NCBI RefSeq assembly: GCF_021650975.2
Contig: NZ_CP091285.1
Coordinates: 4,278,001 to 4,342,000, forward strand
Direction: 5' to 3'
DNA length: 64,000 nt
DNA from: Flavobacterium jumunjinense
Lineage (GTDB): Bacteria; Bacteroidota; Bacteroidia; Flavobacteriales; Flavobacteriaceae
Both the position numbers and the translations under genes were made by a program. Shown here in pieces: positions 8,778-15,561 of this stretch. The notes beneath the pieces were generated by a model. It did not search any database and had not been told where the DNA came from. It was given only the letters and a program-made list of their open reading frames with translations. Each line of letters opens with the position of its first letter. Within the stretch, counting starts at the first letter, position 1.

Positions 8778-9185
8778 ATGAAAATTTTTCAAAAAGCAGT
8801 AATGCTTTCAGCATTTTGTGTTTTATTTTCTTGCGAAACAGAGGAAAATGTAACAGAAATGGAAACAAAATCAACAGTTAAAACTGAAAAAACATCTGAA
8901 GTACGTTTTGATGTATACATTCAGTTAGAAGATTGGCAAAGTGGACAATCTGTTCCAGCAAATACGCTTCCTGGTTATAGCGCTACAAATGTAGCAACTG
9001 GAGCAACTTTTTACGATTCTATGTATGAAGTTGGCCTTTTTGAAAGCCTTCCTGTTGGAACCTATCGATTTGATGCTCGTGATGGTTATTTTGATGGAGC
9101 ATCTTCTGCTATTGTAGAGGTTATTCCTGCAAATGAAACTCCAGACGGTTGGATTATTGCTACTTTAAAATATTGGTCGGAATAA
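8778..9185 (+). CDS. Small lipoprotein with a C-terminal domain shared with the 26906 protein
   Basis: The 135-residue product starts with a lipoprotein signal ending in LFSC, giving lipidated Cys19. A short Thr/Glu/Lys linker (about 20-42) follows, then a beta-rich domain to the end. That domain aligns with the C-terminus of the secreted protein at 26906-27694: both have a [YC]IQ start, a TATG/VATG loop, P-G-x-Y-x-FD, a D-x-YF-x-G-x-SS motif, DG-x-I and a terminal W-x-E. The domain resembles carboxypeptidase-regulatory-like beta sandwiches in pattern, but I do not recognise a named family. It is probably anchored in the outer membrane. A convergent bidirectional terminator follows. Confidence 0.8.
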   Translation: MKIFQKAVMLSAFCVLFSCETEENVTEMETKSTVKTEKTSEVRFDVYIQLEDWQSGQSVPANTLPGYSATNVATGATFYDSMYEVGLFESLPVGTYRFDARDGYFDGASSAIVEVIPANETPDGWIIATLKYWSE

Positions 9186-9201
9186 ACCTATTCTGATTAA
9201 A

Positions 9202-9272
9202 AAAAGCTGTCCAGAAAAATATAGATTTTATCATTTATTACTATGACAAAAAACTATTTTTGGACAGCTTTT
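9202..9272. terminator. Bidirectional terminator between convergent genes
   Basis: AAAAGCTGTCCA (9202-9213) pairs with TGGACAGCTTTT (9261-9272) and extends inward through AAAAAT/ATTTTT with a bulge. T or A tracts lie on both sides, serving the + gene ending at 9185 and the - gene ending at 9275. Confidence 0.8.
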
Positions 9273-9274
9273 AA

Positions 9275-9859
9275 TTATTTCATTTTAGCTTTTTGTTCTT
9301 CATACAAAGCGACACATTTCTTTTCAAAATTAAAATAAATAGCATCACTAAAATTTTCAATAGTAGTTTCAGTCAATACTATTTTTGCATTAATCAATGG
9401 CAATTTTATCAGTTTTTCATCAATAACAGCATAAAAGTCACCAATGTAGTTATTTGTTAAAAGATCTATAGTAGATTTTCCACTTCCTCCTTTTACTTTT
9501 TCTCCATATTTTGTCCAGCTAATATCATAATCCGTTCGAGTGATTTTTATGAGTTGCATTTTCTTTATTACTTTATTATACAAAAACTCATTAATAAACC
9601 CTGAACGATCATAATCATTCCAAAACTCAAAACCTTTCTTGGTTTCAACTAAGGTGTTACCGAAATTTAAACTTGGAATTCCTTTACTTTCCATTTTTTT
9701 AAAGTGCTGTGTAGATAATAAACACACTAATTTCTTTGTATCGCTATCAATATAAACCGTGTCTTTTATGGAATCTCCATCAAAATCTTTACTAATTCTT
9801 CGAGTAGATTGTGCTAAAATACAGTTAGATAATAGCATAAAAATTAGAATATATTTCAT
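9275..9859 (-). CDS. Secreted hypothetical protein with an EF-hand-like loop
   Basis: The 194-residue product has a signal peptide (MKYILIFMLLSNCILAQ; cleavage near LAQ-S) and, right after it, DFDGDSIKDTV. That is a calcium-loop pattern typical of FG-GAP/EF-hand-like periplasmic proteins. The rest is a beta-rich domain I do not recognise. Its start codon overlaps the stop of the upstream lipoprotein gene by one base (TAATG), so the two are translationally coupled. It is the last gene of a - strand accessory run and ends 3 bp from a bidirectional terminator. Confidence 0.75.
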   Translation of the reverse strand: MKYILIFMLLSNCILAQSTRRISKDFDGDSIKDTVYIDSDTKKLVCLLSTQHFKKMESKGIPSLNFGNTLVETKKGFEFWNDYDRSGFINEFLYNKVIKKMQLIKITRTDYDISWTKYGEKVKGGSGKSTIDLLTNNYIGDFYAVIDEKLIKLPLINAKIVLTETTIENFSDAIYFNFEKKCVALYEEQKAKMK

Positions 9860-10548
9860 TATGTTTTATTTAGTTTATACATCAAGTTTGACCATCCATT
9901 CCACCCATAGGATCCTTGTATCATAATTGTATCGTTTTCCGTAAATATTTCAAAATACGCCCTACCGAAAGAACCTTTATTAGCTTTCGATTTAATTACA
10001 AAAAGTTCAGATTCAAAATTTCTAATAGCATCAATATCTTTTAATTCCAATCTCTTTTTTTGTTTTCCAATTACTTCAATGTATTGGGTTCTTTTTTTCA
10101 TACTAACTTTATAATAGGAATAAAATGATGCTGGTCCTCTCCCATTCATTTTTACCTTATAGGTTTCTCCATTTATCATATTATCAATGAGTGACTCACT
10201 ATATAACTTATTCTTTGGAATTGAATCATAAACAATTTTAATCTTCTTTTCTGTGTTATTCTTTAAAGTAAATTTATTAATCACTTCTTCATTAAAAATA
10301 TTAAGATATTTTAATTCATAAGTACCATCCGGTAATTCATTAAATCTAAGTGTATCTTTAGATAAGAACTCTTGAAAAATATTTGTTTTAAAAAAAATAG
10401 CATCTTCATTTTTAATTTGTAAGTAGGGAAAACGAATGGAAGAAGAATCGACAATCTCTTTCTTTAAAAGTATAATTTCTAAACTATTAGCTTCTTTTTT
10501 ACAACTTATAAGCAATACAAACGCAATAAAACTTAAAACAATCCTCAT
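9859..10548 (-). CDS. Hypothetical lipoprotein
   Basis: A 229-residue protein beginning MRIVLSFIAFVLLISC, a lipoprotein signal with Cys16. The mature part is beta-rich, with pieces such as FNELPDGTYELKYLNIF and RTQYIEVIGKQKKRLELKD. I do not recognise a family. It overlaps the following gene (9275-9859) by one base and lies 21 bp after the stop of 10570-11001, so the three form an operon of envelope proteins. Function is unknown. Confidence 0.75.
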   Translation of the reverse strand: MRIVLSFIAFVLLISCKKEANSLEIILLKKEIVDSSSIRFPYLQIKNEDAIFFKTNIFQEFLSKDTLRFNELPDGTYELKYLNIFNEEVINKFTLKNNTEKKIKIVYDSIPKNKLYSESLIDNMINGETYKVKMNGRGPASFYSYYKVSMKKRTQYIEVIGKQKKRLELKDIDAIRNFESELFVIKSKANKGSFGRAYFEIFTENDTIMIQGSYGWNGWSNLMYKLNKT

Positions 10549-10569
10549 AAATCATGCTATTTAAAATAC

Positions 10570-11001
10570 TCATTCTTTAACACACTTCAATTTTATATTA
10601 TAAAACAACTTCCTGTCTCCTTCCGAAGAACATTCATATCTATTTAATAAAACAATGCTATTTTTCTTCATCTTGAAAAAATAACGATTCAAGAATTCGG
10701 TTTCTTTTTCTTTACCTTCTTTATTTTCATAATAACTAAATAAAAACAAGATTCCATTATCAATGTTCCAGATTCCTGTTTCCTGATAAGTAACGATTTC
10801 ATGACCTACAAATTTATAACTTCTATGATATGTTTTATCTTTATAAAGCGACAAACTATCAACTTCTTGACATTTAAATTCTCCACATTTTCCTTCCTTA
10901 TAAAAAGCATATTTTGAATCAATTTCTTGAGAATACAGACTTGTACCTAAAGAAAATAGTAATAATAAGATGAACTTATTCAATAATGCTAAATTGGACA
11001 T
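10570..11001 (-). CDS. Secreted hypothetical protein
   Basis: The 143-residue product has a long hydrophobic leader (LLNKFILLLLFSLGTSLYSQ) with likely cleavage after LYS or SQ. Two Cys (GKCGEFKCQEV) follow, with further Cys near the C-terminus (RYECSS, LKCVKE), so a disulfide-stabilised periplasmic domain is plausible. The pattern TYHRSYKFVGHEIVTYQETGIWN resembles lipocalin-like DUFs, but the assignment is uncertain. It is the first gene of a three-gene - strand operon. The non-coding module upstream (11013-11118) recurs at 12975-13110. Confidence 0.7.
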   Translation of the reverse strand: MSNLALLNKFILLLLFSLGTSLYSQEIDSKYAFYKEGKCGEFKCQEVDSLSLYKDKTYHRSYKFVGHEIVTYQETGIWNIDNGILFLFSYYENKEGKEKETEFLNRYFFKMKKNSIVLLNRYECSSEGDRKLFYNIKLKCVKE

Positions 11002-11012
11002 ATATTTTTAAT

Positions 11013-11118
11013 TTAAGTAGTAGTAAAGTAAAATTGTTTATTTAAATTATATTAACAAAGACTATTAAAAACCTTGTTTTATAAAATATTTTGAAAGAAT
11101 TATGCAACAGCTATTATT
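11013..11118. repeat. Recurrent intergenic module, copy 1
   Basis: TAGTAGTAAAG(T)AAAA, then TTTAA-TTATA and a CAAAG-CT-TT string, and later TTGAAA...CAACAGCTATTA, occur in the same order at 12975-13110. Both copies separate a - strand gene start from the end of the next upstream gene. The similarity is imperfect but collinear. Confidence 0.45.
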
Positions 11119-11748
11119 TTAATTGACTTCTATTTTTTTTTCTTCCATAAATAATTTAATCCAACTTGTATATTCATTGTTCGTAGGAATACATTCAATC
11201 AAAGATTTTCTGTTTTTATAATTTTTTAAAGATTTTTTCCCAAATTTTATTTTCATTTCATAAATTTCATCACCCCAATATCCAATCCACGCTTTTGTTT
11301 TTATTTGCTTATTTTTATTTATGTTCTTATAAAGTAAAGATTGTGTGTCTTCTGGTAAATAGTGCACACCATCACACCAAAAAGGTTTTACATAATATTT
11401 AATGTTTTCATTTTCAATATTTTCAAAATCAAGAGACCATTCTAAATGGCTGCAAAAATATAAATTGAACATTGGTTCATTTAGATTATAATTGAAAGCT
11501 GCACAATTAGGACATTCAATATATTCTCCTTCTAATTTTTTAAATTCACATTCTACACACCTACCATTTCTATTGTTTAAATGTTGAACACTATTTCTTG
11601 CCTCATCTATGTTCAAATTAAATTCTTTAACTAACTTTTCTTCAACAAGCTCTTTTAAATTATTTTGCATCAAAACATAAATATCAAGTTTTTGTTCTTC
11701 CGTAAAACTTAAATTAAGAACTTTATTTTTACATTTCTTACAATTCAT
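11119..11748 (-). CDS. Hypothetical cysteine-rich (zinc-ribbon-like) protein
   Basis: I place the start at MNCKKCKNKVLNL (11748), 18 codons inside the longest frame. It gives an N-terminal CKKC knuckle and an 11-base overlap with the upstream gene, a normal coupled arrangement. The 209-residue product has CxxC pairs at the start (CKKC), near CVEC and in CPNC, enough for one or two zinc ribbons. A middle segment contains YFCSHLEWSLDFE, and the C-terminal half is basic. No signal peptide. Family not recognised; possibly one of the small accessory or immunity-type proteins common in such runs, which is inference only. Confidence 0.65.
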   Translation of the reverse strand: MNCKKCKNKVLNLSFTEEQKLDIYVLMQNNLKELVEEKLVKEFNLNIDEARNSVQHLNNRNGRCVECEFKKLEGEYIECPNCAAFNYNLNEPMFNLYFCSHLEWSLDFENIENENIKYYVKPFWCDGVHYLPEDTQSLLYKNINKNKQIKTKAWIGYWGDEIYEMKIKFGKKSLKNYKNRKSLIECIPTNNEYTSWIKLFMEEKKIEVN

Positions 11749-12088
11749 TTTTACATTTCTTTTTTTTAAACTTATTAGTAATACTGTAATAGATTCCAAC
11801 AAATAGAAGAAACATAATTATTTTCACTAATAAAGCAAGAAATAAATTTGAAGGATAAATTTCCAAGTCATTATACATTGTCCAGGTACTTGGTAAATAA
11901 TCACGATGAAAAGATGTAATTATTATGACATATTTTTCAAAAGAAATAATGAGTAAAAAGCTAAAAATTATTCTCAAGAATACATTTTTAGCTACTCTTT
12001 TAATTCTTAATAATTGAGTAATTAAAAACCATACTATTGGTTGCAGCCAGAAACCAAACCAATATTTTCCAAACATTCTATTTAGCAT
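11738..12088 (-). CDS. Small membrane protein
   Basis: A 116-residue protein with about three hydrophobic segments (FGFWLQPIVWFLITQLL, IIFSFLLIISFEKYVIIIT and FLALLVKIIMFLLFVGIYY) and a basic tail (NKFKKKKCKNEL). No family recognised. It follows another small membrane protein by 6 bp and overlaps the Cys-rich gene downstream, so it sits inside a small - strand operon (12325 to 11119). Confidence 0.65.
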   Translation of the reverse strand: MLNRMFGKYWFGFWLQPIVWFLITQLLRIKRVAKNVFLRIIFSFLLIISFEKYVIIITSFHRDYLPSTWTMYNDLEIYPSNLFLALLVKIIMFLLFVGIYYSITNKFKKKKCKNEL

Positions 12089-12094
12089 ACTATT

Positions 12095-12325
12095 TTACTC
12101 TTCTAAATTACTCTCTGCATAAAAAACTATTATTCCAATAATCCAAATTATGAAATAAATAATGCCAACAAATGATATGAACTTTTTAGCTTCCTCATCT
12201 ACTTTAAAAAGGAATGGTTTCTTTAAAAAAATAGAAACAATTAAAAAAAACAATGAATACAAACCAAAGGCTGTAAAAAAATCAACAGTTATTATTTGGA
12301 GAAGTAAGATTAAATTTTCTTTCAT
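12095..12325 (-). CDS. Very small membrane protein
   Basis: A 76-residue protein with two clear membrane helices (LLLQIITVDFFTAFGLYSLFFLIVSIFL, written here in pieces LLLQIITV / FLIVSIFL, and ISFVGIIYFIIWIIGIIV) joined by a short basic-acidic loop FLFKVDEEAKKF. First gene of the 12325-11119 operon. Its leader shares the pattern seen before 13255-13770 and 15022-15459. Function unknown. Confidence 0.6.
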   Translation of the reverse strand: MKENLILLLQIITVDFFTAFGLYSLFFLIVSIFLKKPFLFKVDEEAKKFISFVGIIYFIIWIIGIIVFYAESNLEE

Positions 12326-12326
12326 G

Positions 12327-12364
12327 TTTTTCGTTTTCGACTCATAATCACTACCTAATTATTT
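12327..12364 (-). promoter_or_regulatory. Shared accessory-gene leader, copy 1
   Basis: Reading the - strand, TTAGGTAGTGATTATGAGTC is followed by AAAACGAAAA and the start codon. It parallels leaders at 13771-13810 and 15460-15505 (GTT-x-GCA ... AACGAAA ... ATG). Function unknown; similarity is by eye. Confidence 0.35.
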
Positions 12365-12476
12365 CTAATATCATTTCAATTTACAACTAGTATAACTTTT
12401 TAGAAGCTGTTCAAAATTAGTATCATTTTTATAAGTAGGTTTATACTTGAATTAAATTTACACAGCTCGTATTAAG

Positions 12477-12932
12477 TCATTTACATCTTCGCTTATAATT
12501 TTTCATTAGCTTAAGTAAGTCATCTGTTTCTATAGTATGACTTGATGTAACTCTTCCATGGGTTCTAGATGAAAAAATAGAAGTTATTCTATTCCTTTTT
12601 ATATATTCATTAGTATAATTAAAGGAAATACTTTCATTTCCTCGAAAACTAACCTTCCAAAAACTTTTAATATCAGACCACAAGTAGTTCTTTTTGTGAA
12701 ACAGTGTTTTTTCTTCAAATCCTTCTTCATATAATTTCAAATAAGAAACATTTGTGACAAACTGTATTAAAAAAGCAGCAGCTACAAATCCGAAAAATGA
12801 AATACATAACCAACCCATAAATGGTTTTTTTTCTAGTGTGTAATAACCTCCAACAACAAAAACTAATGAAAGAAGAAAAAACATAAAGTCTTTCTCCCTA
12901 TTTCTTCTAAATATTTCGAATTCGTTTTTCAT
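12477..12932 (-). CDS. Small membrane protein with a PH-like tail
   Basis: The 151-residue protein has two adjacent membrane helices (DFMFFLLSLVFVVGGYYTL and WLCISFFGFVAAAFLIQFV). A cytoplasmic beta-rich part follows (YLKLYEEGFEEKTLFHKK, YLWSDIKSFWKVS) that looks like the small bacterial PH-like domains of membrane-anchored DUFs. 15022-15459 has the same architecture. The start is preceded by TTGTAACACATT. No known function. Confidence 0.65.
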   Translation of the reverse strand: MKNEFEIFRRNREKDFMFFLLSLVFVVGGYYTLEKKPFMGWLCISFFGFVAAAFLIQFVTNVSYLKLYEEGFEEKTLFHKKNYLWSDIKSFWKVSFRGNESISFNYTNEYIKRNRITSIFSSRTHGRVTSSHTIETDDLLKLMKNYKRRCK

Positions 12933-12974
12933 AATGTGTTACAACGTCAGTTTGTCTAAAATCCTTCGTTCATA

Positions 12975-13110
12975 TTTATTAGTAGTAAAGCAAAAATAGC
13001 TGATTTAAGTTATACAAACAAAGTCTGTTTTTGCCAAACTTTGGTTTCCAATATATTTTATAATTCAGTACATTGAAATAACTGTAGAACAGCTGTAGCT
13101 GTTAGTGTAG
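12975..13110. repeat. Recurrent intergenic module, copy 2
   Basis: TAGTAGTAAAG(C)AAAA, TTTAAGTTATA-CAAACAAAGTCTGTT and, further on, TTGAAATAACTGTAGAACAG parallel the module at 11013-11118. It overlaps the last codons of the degenerate frame at 13102-13274. Confidence 0.4.
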
Positions 13111-13274
13111 ATTTTTTAATTCAGTTAGTTCATTAATCATTTTGGAAAAAGTAGTTGGGTCAATTTCAAATTCCACTCTTATATAATCTGAATAGTCTTT
13201 TTGATAGGTACTACTTTTTCGATTTTCAACTCAACAGATAAATGTCCGAGATTATCAATATTTCGAAATCTTAA
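13102..13274 (-). pseudogene. Degenerate C-terminal coding remnant with a frameshift
   Basis: On the - strand one frame reads RFRNIDNLGHLSVELKIEK, and a second frame continues as KSSTYQKDYSDYIRVEFE then IDPTTFSKMINELTELKNLH and a stop at 13102-13104. Together they look like one ~57-residue protein end broken by a one-base shift near 13212. It has no start codon and overlaps the end of the 13255 gene. I do not recognise the family. The alternative is chance open frames; the amphipathic, protein-like composition favours a relic. Confidence 0.4.
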
Positions 13275-13770
13275 ATAAATTATATTTCTGATTATCAATT
13301 AGTCTATTTAAATATTTGGAAAATAAAATCACAAATCCTATTGCTAAAAAAAAGCTACCTGAAGTCAAAAAACTAATTAGCAAATCATCTATAAAGTATC
13401 CAGGAGAAAAATATTTTTTAATAGTATATAAACCAAAAAAATCAAAGTGACTTAAAAAAAAACTTAAAATTAAAACGATAAGACTATTCCAAACAGACCA
13501 TTTTCTCTTTACAGAAATCAAAATTGAAATTATAAATACAACAATAATTGCTATTAAACTTGAAATGAAAGCTGAAGAGTTAAAATTCCACATGTCTATA
13601 ATTGTTATACCGTAATCTTCAGCGTTTTTTAAAACATTTTCAACACCATTTTCAGATGTAAGTTTAAAAACTCTAATATTATAAATAGCAGCGTAAAATT
13701 GAAATGAAAATATGAAAAAACAGGTAGCAATAAAGTGTAAAATAATTTGTAAATAATTGATTCTTTTCAT
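13255..13770 (-). CDS. Four-helix membrane protein, unrecognised
   Basis: A 171-residue protein with four hydrophobic segments: LQIILHFIATCFFIFSFQFY, FISSLIAIIVVFIISILISV, SLIVLILSFFLSHFDFFGLY and FLTSGSFFLAIGFVILFSKY. The loop between helices 1 and 2 is soluble (KLTSENGVENVLKNAEDYGI). Family unknown. Its stop lies over the degenerate remnant 13102-13274, so the original 3' end may have been altered. Upstream are the shared leader (13771-13810) and one inverted-repeat element (13862-14044). Confidence 0.6.
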   Translation of the reverse strand: MKRINYLQIILHFIATCFFIFSFQFYAAIYNIRVFKLTSENGVENVLKNAEDYGITIIDMWNFNSSAFISSLIAIIVVFIISILISVKRKWSVWNSLIVLILSFFLSHFDFFGLYTIKKYFSPGYFIDDLLISFLTSGSFFLAIGFVILFSKYLNRLIDNQKYNLFKISKY

Positions 13771-13810
13771 TTTAATTTCGTTTTTTTTGAGTACTACTGC
13801 TAACTGGTTT
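13771..13810 (-). promoter_or_regulatory. Shared accessory-gene leader, copy 2
   Basis: On the - strand: GTTAGCAGTAGTACTC, a run of A, CGAAATTAAA, then ATG. Compare 15460-15505 (GTTGGCAATAATATCTC ... AACGAAA) and 12327-12364. Confidence 0.4.
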
Positions 13811-13861
13811 ATAGGTCTGATTATGTCAGACTTTTTTTAATATTCAATAATAATAAATTGT

Positions 13862-14044
13862 AACAAATCGTCAAAAGATTTTTTTCTTCTCAGGCCCCCA
13901 CTGCACAAAGTCTCCTACTTTAAGCTAAATTATAAAAAATAATTTATTTAAATACTTGATAAATGAAGACTCTTTTGTTTAGCAAATTAACTAGAAACTG
14001 TATTAATTAGACCTCAAACAAAGTTAGGAGACTTTGATGAGCTG
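13862..14044. repeat. Inverted-repeat element (MITE-like), copy A
   Basis: A 41-mer-like stretch (CGTCAAAAGA ... TTCTTCTCAG) leads into ACAAAGTCTCCTACTTT (from about 13905). An internal stretch with AATACTTGATAAATGAAGAC and TTTTGTTTAGCAAATTA follows, then the inverted terminus ACAAAGTTAGGAGACTTTG (about 14019-14037). Copy B at 14896-15050 has the same interior. There is no coding capacity. The rest of the gap 13771-14264 is AT-rich with no gene. Confidence 0.65.
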
Positions 14045-14264
14045 GGGCAAAGCGGATGTATGAACTCCTTTATAAAAAACAATAAGCCGTGAATAAAACT
14101 AATAAAATAGGCTCCTAATTTCTCTGCAAATTTATATTTCCTACTCATTTTATAAAATAACAAAATTATTGAAACCTATTTAGCCTGATTTTTTTGTAGG
14201 CACTAGCAAGATGCCCGCGCTATCTGGGCAAATCTCTGTATCTCTGTATCTCTTTATCTATTTT

Positions 14265-14666
14265 TTATTCTGGGAATCGTCCAAATTTATTTATTTCTTC
14301 CAATGAATCATCCCAACTTGCTTTGTTTGAGATAAAAATATGTGCATTAGGTCGTTTTTCTAATTTTGTATCTAAACATCCTGCAGGAACTACTAAAAGT
14401 TTACCGTCCATTTGTAAATTGGGAAGAGCTGAACCACAATTTGTACAAAAGGCTTTCACATGATTACTCTTATGTGGTTGAAATATTTTAATTTCAGTTT
14501 CCGTTTTTATCCATTCAAGTTTAGCTGTAGTGGAAAACAAATTTGCAGCATGAGCGGACCCTGTGTCTTTCCTACAATATCTGCAATGGCATAAATAAAA
14601 ACTCTCAAAGTCACCTATAACTTTAAATTTAATTCCTTTGCATAAACAAGAACCCAAGTATTCCAT
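14265..14666 (-). CDS. GFA-family (CENP-V/GFA domain) zinc protein
   Basis: The 133-residue protein carries the cysteine pattern of the glutathione-dependent formaldehyde-activating (GFA) family: GSCLCKGIKF near the N-terminus, YLCHCRYCRKDTGSAHAAN around 25-43, and AFCTNCGSALP near 72-82. These Cys bind two zinc ions. Proven GFA enzymes are few; many members are simply Mss4-like carbon-sulfur lyase or binding proteins, so catalysis is not assumed. It is complete and of usual length. It stands alone on the - strand between two repeat-containing gaps. Confidence 0.88.
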   Translation of the reverse strand: MEYLGSCLCKGIKFKVIGDFESFYLCHCRYCRKDTGSAHAANLFSTTAKLEWIKTETEIKIFQPHKSNHVKAFCTNCGSALPNLQMDGKLLVVPAGCLDTKLEKRPNAHIFISNKASWDDSLEEINKFGRFPE

Positions 14667-14778
14667 TTGATAAGTCCCTTTCTAAAATTATGATTTTAGT
14701 TGATTTTTTTTCTCGCTTACACTTTCCAATCTTTTCTTTAAGCAGCTAGCATCTCTCAGTTAAATTAAGCACAACTCG

Positions 14779-14865
14779 TTTATATGTATTATGAGTGCTC
14801 TATTTCATATGTTTTCAAATATATAAAATTTTGTTTACAAATCGTTAAAGAATATTTTTCTACTT
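14779..14865. repeat. Direct repeat flanking the 41-mer units, copy 1
   Basis: TATATGTAT ... GTGCTCTATTTCATATG then TTTTCAAATATATAAAATTT and TGTTTACAAATCGTTAAAGAA lead directly into a 41-mer unit at 14866. Nearly the same string occurs at 15562-15637, again directly before the first 41-mer. This is a segmental duplication. Confidence 0.75.
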
Positions 14866-14895
14866 AGACGCACTGCGTTTAGCATCAAAAGAGTG

Positions 14896-15050
14896 TTTTT
14901 CTTCCCAGACGCTCCCCGCTGCGCAAAGTCTCCTAACTTTGCGCTAAATTATAAAAAATCATTGACTTAAATACTTGATAAATGAAGACTCTTTTGTTTA
15001 GCAAATTAGCTAAAAACTGTATTAATTAGACCTCAAAGTCAGGAGGAGCT
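14896..15050. repeat. Inverted-repeat element (MITE-like), copy B
   Basis: 41-mer units begin at 14866 and 14907 (spacing 41). The second is cut by GCTCCCCGCTGCGCAAAG, TCTCCTAACTTTGCGC and the same interior as copy A (AATACTTGATAAATGAAGAC, TTTAGCAAATTAGC, CTGTATTAATTAGACCTCAA). The right terminus is decayed (CAAAGTCAGGAGGAGC). It overlaps the last codons of the - strand gene 15022-15459. The remaining gap upstream of the GFA gene (14667-14778) shows nothing else. Confidence 0.65.
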
Positions 15051-15459
15051 GGTTGGTAATAGTATTTTTCATTATTATTTCGTTCAGTTTTTGTGTGTCA
15101 GATTCTTCTATTTCATTTAAGTCAAACGTAATTTTGTTTCCGTTCGTTTTTGTTATTATTATTTTTTTTTCAATCAGTTCGGTCTTTTTGATTTGGTTAA
15201 AATTCAATGTTTTTCCAAACCTAGAGTTAATTCGGACAAGTGCTCCTTTTTTTTTTAATTGAACATAATTTTTATACCAGAAGAATCTACTGTAATAAAT
15301 GAATTGAATAAAAAATCCGATTGCTCTGATTCTTTTATTCAACTTTGGATTTTCAAAATCAAAAAACTCAAATGTTCCAGTAAAAGTAAGAACAAGGGAA
15401 AAGAATCCAATCGCTATCCAAATCCAATTTCTCTTATTTTCGAAGTGTATCCTTTTCAT
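15022..15459 (-). CDS. Small membrane protein with PH-like domain; 3' end inside a repeat
   Basis: The 145-residue protein has two membrane helices (WIWIAIGFFSLVLTFTGTF and IRAIGFFIQFIYYSRFFWY). A basic-acidic beta domain follows (KKGALVRINSRFGKTLNF, KKIIITKTNGNKITFDLNE), the architecture of small PH-like membrane DUFs, similar to 12477-12932. Its last residues (about NQLLLTLRSN) are encoded by the right end of repeat copy B, so the native C-terminus may have been replaced or truncated. It has the shared leader and the 41-bp array upstream. Function unknown. Confidence 0.65.
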   Translation of the reverse strand: MKRIHFENKRNWIWIAIGFFSLVLTFTGTFEFFDFENPKLNKRIRAIGFFIQFIYYSRFFWYKNYVQLKKKGALVRINSRFGKTLNFNQIKKTELIEKKIIITKTNGNKITFDLNEIEESDTQKLNEIIMKNTITNQLLLTLRSN

Positions 15460-15505
15460 TTCGTTATCATTTTTTTCGTTGTCTGAGATATTATTGCCAA
15501 CTCTC
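15460..15505 (-). promoter_or_regulatory. Shared accessory-gene leader, copy 3
   Basis: - strand: GAGAGTTGGCAATAATATCT then CAGACAACGAAAAAAATGAT and AACGAAATG. It matches the pattern before 13255-13770 and, more loosely, 12095-12325 and the GAGTTGTGC string at about 14770. Confidence 0.4.
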
Positions 15506-15561
15506 TTATATGTATCACTCTGTCATACATATTATATGTACTAAAATGGTTGTATATCTAT

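Noticed and set aside
11749..11802. Longer start for the Cys-rich gene
   Set aside because: The extra 18 residues overlap the upstream membrane-protein gene in another frame; the MNCKKC start gives a typical coupled overlap.
9275..15459. Integron gene-cassette array
   Set aside because: Gene-plus-module layout is suggestive, but I see no integrase gene and no canonical attC core pair (RYYYAAC / GTTRRRY) at consistent places.
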